Source of the DNA: Porifericola rhodea
GTDB lineage: Bacteria > Bacteroidota > Bacteroidia > Cytophagales > Cyclobacteriaceae
DNA length: 64,000 bases
Direction of reading: 5' to 3'
Assembly (NCBI RefSeq): GCF_030506305.1
Contig: NZ_CP119421.1
Span: 5,162,501 to 5,226,500 of the forward strand
Below, piece by piece: positions 37,101-43,210 of the stretch. The notes under the pieces were generated by a model. It had not been told where the DNA came from. It ran no database searches and saw only the letters and a program-made list of their open reading frames with translations. A program made the translations under genes and the position numbers. How positions within the stretch are numbered: the stretch's first letter is position 1; every line of letters begins with the position of its first letter.

Positions 37101-38907
37101 TGTAACCAGCAGTTGTCTGCGCCTCTATATTATCCGGTATACCATCTCCATCGGCATCCTGATCATAGCCATCAGGAATATTATCTCCATCAGTATCCGT
37201 AAAGTTCGTTAAGGGGTCGTTGTCTCCATCAATATTGGCATCTTCTTCAGTATCCAGAATTCCGTCATTGTCATCATCCACATCTATATCGTCACTAATA
37301 GAGTCACCATCCCAATCTAATGGGTCAGGATTAAGCTCACAGCCGAAACCATCGTTCTGTCCTGATGGCGCAGCTAACAATATTTTTGTAATGGCTGCTC
37401 CAGTAGTGGCGTTTTCTACATCTGCAATTTTGTAGATGTCGCCATTATTGTTGTTAAACGTATAGAAGTTGCCAAACCTGTCCTGCCAGGAGGCACCATA
37501 CCCACCGCCAGCTGCCTCGGTATTAGAAGTATTATTTGCAAAAGTAAGGTCAATAGTTGTAGCAGCACCGGTATTAACATCTACTTTAACGAGCTTAGGA
37601 GGGCTATTACCAGTAACGCCATATACATAATCCCCTAACAATGCATAGTCGTTAGAGGTAGAAAAAGTACCGGTAATGTTAGTTTCCGTTACGTTGACCG
37701 TTGCTGGATATGAGCTAATAGTTGAGACATCAAATTTTACTATTTTGGTGCCTTTAATGAATCCTACAAGATTGCCCTGCGCAAATAGTACGTTATTAAA
37801 ACTTTGTGTGCTATTAATGGTAATAGTACCTACATATGAGAAGTCATTTGCGGGGTCATAAACTCGTAAGTCTTTTCCACCGGTACTGGAATAAACTAGC
37901 TGAGTAACCGCATTGTAGGCTGAATTAGTAGCAGACCCATTAGTAACTCCTTCCAGCTCTCCGACTTTAAGGTACTGCTGTAAGAATGGGTTGTAGCGGT
38001 ATACTTCGGCTTTCTTGCTAGATGAGTTTCCAACTGTCTGGTAAAGCGTACTTACGGGTCCGCACATGATACCTGCTGAATCATTTACGGCATCTCGATA
38101 ATCTACATCTCCTCCACTACTCACGTCACTATCGCTATCTGTAAAAATGACTGAAGGGTTGGTAATACCATCATTGGGCACATAGCCATCATTGGGTGTC
38201 CCCCGCTCATAATCGTCTAGTAAACCATCTGCATCAATATCCGTACTGCTAGAAGCAGTTACAAACCCTACTTCTCTGGTATCATTTTCACCCTCATCAT
38301 CACTATCTGTATCCAGAAAGTCAGGTAGGTTTTCTAAAATATTATTATCAGTATCTACAGGTGTGATACCATCAGTAGCATATCCACCACCAATGGTATA
38401 GGCTGAATTTAAACCGTTATTGGCTGTATAGGTAGGTGCATCGTCAGAATTAGGCACCACATAGCCTAATGTACTTTGAGCTTCTATATTGTCTGGAACA
38501 CCATCATTATCACTATCCAGATCTAAATGGTTTACTATTCCATCCTGGTCTGTATCGTACACATCAGGTATACTATCTGCATCGGCATCGGTATAATCTG
38601 TAGAAGAGGCATCACCGGCATCTCCGTCATCAACAGTATCTAGATAGTTGAGCGTACCATCACCATCCTCATCACCTATTGGGTTGTGTCCATCTTCTCC
38701 TTCATTCGTATCCAAGATACCATCATTATCATCGTCAACATCGGTATCGTCGGCTACACCATCATAATCTGTATCCAGGGTTGACTGCACACTAAACAGC
38801 TCCATGTTTGAGAGCTTGTATAATGAGAAGGCAAGACTTTCAAAAGTTTGTACAAATATCAGTAGAAAAGCTGACAGGCGAATTGCTAGTAAACGGGACC
38901 TTTTCAT
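31123..38907 (-). CDS. Giant repeat surface protein (adhesin-like) with type B / gliding-type C-terminal domain
   Basis: The 2594-residue protein has a signal-peptide-like start (about 1-27), acidic calcium-binding thrombospondin type 3 blocks (about 42-275), a beta-propeller-like region similar to DUF6923 (about 280-530), more TSP3 blocks (about 535-950), a cadherin-like domain (about 955-1045), four near-identical 125-residue cadherin-like repeats (about 1048-1547), six or more diverse cadherin-like domains (to about 2110, each with V-N-x-x-P and N-E-D motifs), one Ig-like domain, eight 34-residue TSP3 units (about 2214-2485) and a CHU_C-type sorting domain (about 2500-2594: GFSPNQDGKNDVWWIDGIED, IFNRWGNKIFE, PDGTYFYIID). 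It is likely a calcium-stiffened, cell-surface adhesin or motility filament exported by T9SS with the PorP/SprF protein encoded next. Confidence 0.92.
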   Translation of the reverse strand: MKRSRLLAIRLSAFLLIFVQTFESLAFSLYKLSNMELFSVQSTLDTDYDGVADDTDVDDDNDGILDTNEGEDGHNPIGDEDGDGTLNYLDTVDDGDAGDASSTDYTDADADSIPDVYDTDQDGIVNHLDLDSDNDGVPDNIEAQSTLGYVVPNSDDAPTYTANNGLNSAYTIGGGYATDGITPVDTDNNILENLPDFLDTDSDDEGENDTREVGFVTASSSTDIDADGLLDDYERGTPNDGYVPNDGITNPSVIFTDSDSDVSSGGDVDYRDAVNDSAGIMCGPVSTLYQTVGNSSSKKAEVYRYNPFLQQYLKVGELEGVTNGSATNSAYNAVTQLVYSSTGGKDLRVYDPANDFSYVGTITINSTQSFNNVLFAQGNLVGFIKGTKIVKFDVSTISSYPATVNVTETNITGTFSTSNDYALLGDYVYGVTGNSPPKLVKVDVNTGAATTIDLTFANNTSNTEAAGGGYGASWQDRFGNFYTFNNNNGDIYKIADVENATTGAAITKILLAAPSGQNDGFGCELNPDPLDWDGDSISDDIDVDDDNDGILDTEEDANIDGDNDPLTNFTDTDGDNIPDGYDQDADGDGIPDNIEAQTTAGYIAPNGVYDANGLDTAYPPGGLTPVNTDAAFLISDLIPDYQDVDSDNDGIYDLIEANLVLSNRDQDGDGLDNNIDTTIGLEDANGIIGDPTTLPNSSGTGDIDVRDAKDTDGDGLQDVSDDDDDNDGIPDALEAPSGNDPLGDADGDGAPNFADVVNGGGGGDGSTTDYTDSDGNGIPDIYDIDGDGIPNHLDLDSDNDGIYDAVEAGHSQAQTDGKVDGPVGTDGLPDAVQGAGQENSGTIDYLPLDSEATPDGTSDFIEIDADGDGCNDVREAGFTDGDNNGFLGEGTLGAGLKVNSSGVVTSGTDGYTTPAADYTDETVKVACNRPPTAADNTLTTNEDVVLTITLTDLGYSDLDSDQLDKATIELVPVQGILFVDNNNDGIADAGEILSNNDEVLYADINDNKLKFVAAENASGDPYANFRFRVNDGVVDSDSAYTITLDVTGVNDAPEVSVPASQTINEDATLDFTTANSTLISVSDVDGDIQEVTLTSTNGVLSLSQTTGLIFTTGDGASDALMTFSGSIADVNAALDGASFSPDADYTGNASVEVSTADGKGGSDTETISITVDAVNDAPEVSVPASQTINEDATLDFTTANSTLISVSDVDGDIQEVTLTSTNGVLSLSQTTGLTFTTGDGASDALMTFSGSIADVNAALDGASFSPDADYTGSASLEVSTADGKGGSDTETISITVDAVNDAPEVSVPASQTINEDATLDFTTANSTLISVSDVDGDIQEVTLTSTNGVLSLSQTTGLTFTTGDGTSDALMTFSGSIADVNAALDGASFSPDADYTGIASLEVSTADGKGGSDTETISITVDAVNDAPEVSVPASQTINEDATLDFTTANSTLINVSDVDGDIQEVTLTSTNGVLSLSQTTGLTFTTGDGTSDALMTFSGSIADVNAALDGASFSPDADYTGNASLEVSTADGKGGSDTETISITVDAVNDNPTAQNQSVSFNEDVEYTFTSTDFTTNYADVENDTFVGIIIKSLPASGSLKLNGVDVSVDDEISESDLANGNLTFEPVADQNGVPYTTFDFQVKDAANRYSVSYTMTANVLAVNDAPVSADKTVSTPEDTDYVFSDVDFAFSDVADGDAYTSVVIRSLPSSGTLFYNGIEITQSDVDDATKFADRALFTFSPEADDNGTGYTAFDFSVEDNEGALSEVQTITIDVTSVNDAPTLSAVDKPAAQDKVTLFSNIDFTSAYADVEGDQLVNIQIKSLPANGTLKLNGVDVAVNDVIAANNLSKLSFTPVAAYTGISNFSWNAYDGAQYAASDAQVNLNVVPQQAPLLSDVTAETNEDETLVFTVADFSDQFSDADGDALSKIQILSLPTNGILLLNGVEVSVDDEVSVADLNQLSFVPAPDFNGIVSFTWNAFDGFQYADAPASVDITVNAVQDSPVLSDITKSTNEDEAMKFSVSDFTTEFEDVDGDLLNKIQIVSLPENGSLLLNGIPVSVNDEITLTQLDQLTFEPNENYYGTVSFLWNASDGNSYAATTQSVSIKVDAVTDGAPVASAASFEVEEGGRVESETLASFVSDPEGTGLVFSTSAVSAPQHGTLTLNTDGTFTYIPDEGYTGEDSFTYEVCDGSTPAQCVIGTVNLSVVNAGPADSDGDGIPDSVEIGTDSDNPRDTDGDGIPDFEDTDSDGDGIPDAVEAKTNLSSPVDTDADGTPDYRDTDSDGDGIPDSEEAGDNPAKPTDTDGDGIPDTQDEDSDGDGIPDSIEAGSSPAQPQDSDSDGIPNHLDTDSDNDGIPDAVEAGADSTSLIDSDGDGIPDVQDTDSDNDGVSDTIEYGSSSDNAADSDGDGIPDYKDTDSDNDGISDAIEAGPNPEQPRDTDGDGIPDALETDSDNDGVSDTQEAGSDLDNPRDLDKDGIPDYLETDSDGDGIPDSEEDVIVVYKGFSPNQDGKNDVWWIDGIEDYPNNTVQIFNRWGNKIFEMKGYNNRDRAWTSDSSLGLVLGNSQVPDGTYFYIIDLGNGEKARKGYITVHR
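31453..32268 (-). repeat. Eight tandem 102-bp units encoding 34-residue TSP3 calcium-binding repeats
   Basis: Each unit encodes DSD(G/N)DG(I/V)xDxxE followed by a variable spacer and D(T/S)DGDGIPDxx(D/E)T. The spacing of the first two units is exactly 102 bp (32268 and 32166). DNA identity is moderate, so this is an old array shaped by the protein, not recent copying. Confidence 0.85.
34265..35764 (-). repeat. Four near-identical 375-bp tandem repeats in the giant surface protein
   Basis: A landmark sequence (GCTGATCG) recurs at 34279, 34654, 35029 and 35404, exactly 375 bp apart. Each unit encodes 125 residues starting VNDAPEVSVPASQTINEDAT. Units differ at only a few bases, for example Ile/Thr before FTTGDG, Ala/Thr in GDG(A/T)SD, Ser/Asn in LI(S/N)VSD and Asn/Ser/Ile in DYTG(N/S/I)AS, which points to recent expansion or homogenisation. 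Confidence 0.92.
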
Positions 38908-39401
38908 AGGAGGTTCTTACTGTAAATACATACATTTTATTCCTTGCAATATTACAGCAGAAGCTACTTTCAGGCATGCATATTATCTACGAGCTAAGAT
39001 TTAGCGCAGTTTGACAAAAAAAGTATGTCAAACAGTATGTGAAAATTCACTTAATATTAATGATAAATTGGTCCACTTTTTTCTGAATAGGTCTGGAAAG
39101 ACATTTAAAGCTGGTATCAACTATTTAAATTGTACTTTTCCAATAAAATACTTATGTAGTATATGCAGTAAAAAGCTGACTGTCCTTGTTTGTTTTCAGG
39201 TAATAAATAATCAATATCAAAATATTATTACTAAAAGTTTATAACTAATAATAACAAACAATGCATTAACATTTACTTAAGTATTATAGGCCTCAACCTT
39301 TATTTAAGCTTTGTTCATTGTACTCTAAACATGCATTTATCATCTAATTTATAGGGTAAAAGGTAGACCTATCAACCTATTTAAAATTAATCCAAATAAA
39401 T
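38908..39401. other. Divergent intergenic region between surface cassette and iron-type operon
   Basis: This AT-rich spacer of about 490 bp holds the start region of the giant surface protein (minus) and leads to the promoter at 39402. It contains an inverted repeat at 39009-39033. A 77-codon frame at 39011-39244 begins with TTG, has no recognisable family and is not called. Confidence 0.5.
39009..39033. promoter_or_regulatory. Inverted repeat GTTTGAC-N11-GTCAAAC
   Basis: Exact 7-bp arms at 39009-39015 and 39027-39033 lie about 100 nt upstream of the giant surface protein start. The arm-to-arm spacing of 18 bp could suit a dimeric regulator. The minus-strand spacer is T-rich, so chance cannot be excluded. 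Confidence 0.35.
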
Positions 39402-39433
39402 TTTGATCTTCTTTAAGGTCACATATATCTTTG
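39402..39433 (+). promoter_or_regulatory. Bacteroidota-type promoter of the DUF4856/imelysin operon
   Basis: TTTG at 39402-39405 and TATCTTTG at 39426-39433, 20 nt apart, match the TTTG-N19-TAnnTTTG consensus. The expected transcript start near 39440 leaves a leader of about 30 nt to the ATG at 39469. This is the best promoter match in the window. Confidence 0.72.
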
Positions 39434-39468
39434 CTACCCAGATTAATAACCTAACTATAAACAACTAT

Positions 39469-40707
39469 ATGAGTACACGTAATCTACTACTGGCATTATT
39501 TTCAAGTGCCCTATTCACTCTGGTTTCCTGTGCTGAGGATGAGGACAACAGCCCATCAGTTAATGCGCCCGCCAGCTATACATTTGAAAGAAATGGACAG
39601 AGTACAGTCTCTTTTAGTGGCCAGACCACAAGAATAAAAATGGCTACCGAGTTGGTCAATGCTTTAGGTAATTTTGACGCTGCCACTAAAAGCACTCTAT
39701 TAGAAATGTACCGCAATGAAACCCCAGAGGGTGGAGATGCAAACCCCTATCAGGAGGCCGCTTTAAACGATTCAGATAAAAGTGTTCGCTCAAAGGTTGC
39801 GGCATCTCGAGACTTGTTTTTTACTAATACTACCGAAGGAACAGACATCAAAAATCAGTTTGAACTCTGGATTGAAAGTCAGGTAGATGAAGTTTTTCCA
39901 AATGAAGAGGTACTGGCGAAACCTGGTACTGCTGGCCAGATTGCCGATGGATCGTCTACCCGTTATGTAAGCGCTAAGGGACTGGAATACAATCAGCTTG
40001 TAAACAAGGGTTTAATAGGTGCGTTAATGACTGACCAAATGCTTAACAACTATTTAAGTGAAGCAGTACTTGATGAAAATGTTAACCGAGAATTAAATGA
40101 AAGTGCTAGTGTTGAGGAGGGACAGAATTATACCACTATGGAACACAAGTGGGACGAAGCTTATGGCTACGCTTATGGAACTGCCGCTGACCCGTCAAAC
40201 CCCAACTCAACTTTAAGTGATAATGATATCTTTTTAAGTAAGTATATAGCACGCGTAGAAAGTGATGCTGACTTTACCGGTATTGCAGATGAAATTTACG
40301 ATGCGTTTAAGTTAGGGAGGGCTGCGATAGTTGAGCATAATTATGAACTTCGTGACGAACAAGCAAACATCATAAGAAAAAAAGTCTCTGAAGTGATTGG
40401 CATTCGTGCAGTTTACTATTTGCAACAGGCAAAGCTTAAACTAGAGCAGGATACTCCTGATTATGGTAGCATTTTCCATGACCTTTCGGAAGCCTATGGC
40501 TTTATTTACAGCCTACAGTTTACTCGCCAGCCTAATTCCAATGTTCCGTACCACAGCGGTGCAGAAGTAAATGAGTTTATTGAAAAACTTATGAACGAAG
40601 GAGCAAATGGCCTATGGAATGTTAGCCCTCAGACACTGGAAGAGTTATCTGAAGCTATAGCTTCACCCTTTGAATTTACTGTTGCAGAAGCTGCCAGCAA
40701 CGATTAA
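39469..40707 (+). CDS. DUF4856 lipoprotein
   Basis: From the ATG at 39469 (an open frame extends 22 codons further but without a signal sequence) this is 412 residues. The signal peptide ends in the lipobox TLVSC, followed by the acidic stretch AEDEDN. The remaining part is mostly helical and contains YTFERNGQSTVSFSGQTTRI near its start and MEHKWDEAYGYAYGTAADPSNP in the middle, both typical of DUF4856. Family members are found beside imelysin-like proteins in Bacteroidota and are thought to take part in surface iron uptake, but no activity is established as far as I know. It is the first gene of a four-gene run and lies 12 bp before the imelysin gene. Confidence 0.88.
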   Translation: MSTRNLLLALFSSALFTLVSCAEDEDNSPSVNAPASYTFERNGQSTVSFSGQTTRIKMATELVNALGNFDAATKSTLLEMYRNETPEGGDANPYQEAALNDSDKSVRSKVAASRDLFFTNTTEGTDIKNQFELWIESQVDEVFPNEEVLAKPGTAGQIADGSSTRYVSAKGLEYNQLVNKGLIGALMTDQMLNNYLSEAVLDENVNRELNESASVEEGQNYTTMEHKWDEAYGYAYGTAADPSNPNSTLSDNDIFLSKYIARVESDADFTGIADEIYDAFKLGRAAIVEHNYELRDEQANIIRKKVSEVIGIRAVYYLQQAKLKLEQDTPDYGSIFHDLSEAYGFIYSLQFTRQPNSNVPYHSGAEVNEFIEKLMNEGANGLWNVSPQTLEELSEAIASPFEFTVAEAASND

Positions 40708-40719
40708 ATAGATTTAGCA

Positions 40720-41823
40720 ATGAAAAATCTACTAGCTAGTCTATCATTACTGCTTATCCTTTTTGCTTGTAGTTCCGAAGAAGAGCCTGAAGAATTTAGC
40801 GAGGATCAGTTTGACAGAAAAGTTATGCTTACTCATTGGGCAGATAATATTATCGTCCCGGCTTATCAACAGTATAACAAAGAACTGGCAACCCTTAATG
40901 CCGCTACTCAGGCTTTTATCCAAAAACCTGAAATGACAGAACTATCTACGCTTAGAGCTGCATGGCTAGAAGCTTATAAAGCCTGGCAATGGGTATCTAT
41001 GTTTGAAATAGGCAAAGCAGAAGAAGTTAATCTGCGAAACTATACAAATATTTATCCTGCAGATACTTCGGCGATTGGAGAAAATATTCGCGCACAAAAC
41101 TTTAAACTTGAGCTCCCTTCTAAATATGACGAACAAGGTTTTCCTGCTCTTGACTACTTACTTTATGGACTAAGAGAAGATGATGAGCAGATTATAACCG
41201 TCTACCAGAATAGCGAGTCTCATAGAGAATATCTTTCTAAAGTAGTTGAGCGCTTACAAACGCTAAGCGGAGAAGTTCTAGAACATTGGACTGATAGCTA
41301 CCAGGATACATTTGTAGACGCCAGTGGCTCTTCTGCCAGCAGCTCTGTTAATAAGTTGATTAATGACTACCTTTTCTATTATGAGAGAATGCTACGAGCT
41401 GGCAAAGTAGGTATTCCTGCAGGAGTTTTCTCTGGTTCTCCTTTGCCCCATACGGTAGAAGGACGCTATGCCAAAGATATCTCAAAAGTATTATTGCTTG
41501 AAGCTTTAAATGCTACACAAAGCTTTTTTAATGGACAGGCTTTTTCTGGAGATGCCAAGGGTGAAAGCCTGAGCACTTACCTAGATTACCTGAACAGCAT
41601 TAAAGATGAAGAAGATTTAAGTGCCAACATCAATAGTCAGTTCAACTCTGCTAGAGAAGCTATTGAAAGCTTAAATCAAGATTTTGCTGATCAAATCATC
41701 AATGACAATTCTGCCTTTCTCAGCGCTTATGATGAGCTTCAAAAAGTTGTCATTTTAATGAAAGTTGATATGTTTCAGGCTCTAAATATTAGAGTAGACT
41801 ACGTAGATGCGGATGGTGATTAA
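40720..41823 (+). CDS. Imelysin-family lipoprotein
   Basis: The 367-residue protein has a lipobox ILFAC at about 13-17 and then an acidic linker. The body shows the helical imelysin pattern: HWADNIIVPAYQQYN (39-53), AWLEAYKAWQWVSMFEIGKAE (81-101) and the internal repeat half with PHTVEGRYAKDISK and LLEALNATQSFFNGQAF. The metal-site motif described for imelysin-like proteins, GxHxxE, reads GFPALD at 140-145, so it belongs to the variant group without that His. The family is linked to iron uptake and does not act as a peptidase in these bacteria as far as is known. It is the second gene of the operon and likely faces outward from the outer membrane. Confidence 0.88.
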   Translation: MKNLLASLSLLLILFACSSEEEPEEFSEDQFDRKVMLTHWADNIIVPAYQQYNKELATLNAATQAFIQKPEMTELSTLRAAWLEAYKAWQWVSMFEIGKAEEVNLRNYTNIYPADTSAIGENIRAQNFKLELPSKYDEQGFPALDYLLYGLREDDEQIITVYQNSESHREYLSKVVERLQTLSGEVLEHWTDSYQDTFVDASGSSASSSVNKLINDYLFYYERMLRAGKVGIPAGVFSGSPLPHTVEGRYAKDISKVLLLEALNATQSFFNGQAFSGDAKGESLSTYLDYLNSIKDEEDLSANINSQFNSAREAIESLNQDFADQIINDNSAFLSAYDELQKVVILMKVDMFQALNIRVDYVDADGD

Positions 41824-41857
41824 TGATGTAGTTAGGCTTTAAGAAAAATCAGGCTTT

Positions 41858-43210
41858 ATGCGTTATTTGCGACAAAGCACAGAGGCGGCTCCATTAGCCG
41901 TCTTTCGTATTTTTTTTGGTTTGATGATGTTTATCAGCATCCTGCGTTTCTGGAGCTATGGATGGATAGATAAACTATATATACAGCCCAGATTTTTTTT
42001 TAGTTATTATGGTTTTGAGTTTGTTCGCCCCATTGGAGAGTACACTTACCTCATCTTTGTAGTTTGTGCCACCGCAGCTTTGCTGGTACTTTTAGGGTAC
42101 TACTACCGAATAGCTATCATATGCTTCTTCTTAAGTTTCACCTATATAGAACTCATGGACAAAACTACATACCTAAATCACTACTATTTTATTAGTGTGC
42201 TGAGTTTTGTCATGATTTTTCTTCCAGCAAATGCTTATTTTTCATTAGACGCCCGTCGTAATCCTGAACTAGCTTATTATTACGTTCCCCGCTGGACCAT
42301 AGATGTTATTAAGTTTTTAATTGCCATTGTATACTTTTATGCCGGACTTGCTAAAATAAACTCAGACTGGCTTCTAAAAGCGATGCCACTCAAAATCTGG
42401 CTTCCAGCCCATTACGACCTACCTTTGATAGGCAACCTTCTAGAACAGAGCTGGGTACACTATACCTTTAGCTGGGGTGGTATGCTATACGACTTGTGTA
42501 TTCCTTTTCTGCTGTTATGGAAACGCAGCAGAATATTTGCATTCACTCTTGTCATATTTTTTCATGTAATAACCAGAGTACTTTTTCCAATCGGCATGTT
42601 TCCCTATATCATGATCGTAAGTACCCTTATTTTCTTTGAGGCCTCTTTCCATCAGCAAATTATATCGTTTCTTTCTAAAGCCTTGGGAATTCGCAAGCCA
42701 GAAAGCAACAAGCACAAAGTTCTTTACACAAACTTTAGCTGGCGGGTTAATCTACAAATAGTTCTGATATCAGCATTTCTAATTTTCCAGTTAATCTTTC
42801 CGTTTCGTTATCTTTTGTATCCGGGAGAGCTTTTCTGGACTGAAGAGGGTTATCGTTTTTCGTGGCGGGTAATGCTTATGGAAAAGGCAGGGTATGCTAA
42901 TTTTAAAATTGTAGATGCTAAAACCGCTAAACGCTTTTATGTAAACAACGCAGACTTTTTAACTCCCTTTCAGGAAAAACAAATGGCAACTCAGCCAGAT
43001 TTTATCCTGGAGTATGCTCACATGTTGAAAGAACATTTTGAGTCACAAGGTCATCAGAATATTGAAGTCTACGTAGAGAGTTACGTGGCTCTGAATGGGC
43101 GACCCAGCCGCTCTTATATTAACCCTGAGGTAAATCTTATTCAGTATGAAGAATCACTCCAGCCAAAACCCTGGATACTCCCCTTCCATGATGAAATTAA
43201 AGGCTTATAA
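41858..43210 (+). CDS. HTTM-domain membrane protein (gamma-carboxylase-like)
   Basis: The 450-residue protein opens with PLAVFRIFFGLMMFISILRFWSYGWI, the usual start of HTTM proteins (horizontally transferred transmembrane domain, related to vitamin K-dependent gamma-carboxylase). Several hydrophobic segments follow (at about 65-90, 95-125, 145-165, 200-220, 225-275 and 300-320), with FYAGLAKINSDWLLKAMPLKIWL at about 164-187 as the most conserved stretch. The C-terminal 130 residues are soluble and polar. Vertebrate relatives carboxylate glutamate residues, but bacterial function is unproven. It overlaps the next gene by about 20 bp, so translation is likely coupled. Its place between imelysin and a TonB receptor is a recurring arrangement in Bacteroidota. 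Confidence 0.87.
   Translation: MRYLRQSTEAAPLAVFRIFFGLMMFISILRFWSYGWIDKLYIQPRFFFSYYGFEFVRPIGEYTYLIFVVCATAALLVLLGYYYRIAIICFFLSFTYIELMDKTTYLNHYYFISVLSFVMIFLPANAYFSLDARRNPELAYYYVPRWTIDVIKFLIAIVYFYAGLAKINSDWLLKAMPLKIWLPAHYDLPLIGNLLEQSWVHYTFSWGGMLYDLCIPFLLLWKRSRIFAFTLVIFFHVITRVLFPIGMFPYIMIVSTLIFFEASFHQQIISFLSKALGIRKPESNKHKVLYTNFSWRVNLQIVLISAFLIFQLIFPFRYLLYPGELFWTEEGYRFSWRVMLMEKAGYANFKIVDAKTAKRFYVNNADFLTPFQEKQMATQPDFILEYAHMLKEHFESQGHQNIEVYVESYVALNGRPSRSYINPEVNLIQYEESLQPKPWILPFHDEIKGL

Noticed and set aside
39011-39244. 77-codon frame between the surface cassette and the iron-type operon
   Set aside because: TTG start, no signal or domain, and it covers an inverted repeat in an otherwise regulatory spacer.
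43146-43187. Upstream start of the TonB receptor at 43146
   Set aside because: It adds a polar stretch before the signal peptide and lies inside the HTTM gene; the ATG at 43188 gives a normal signal peptide.
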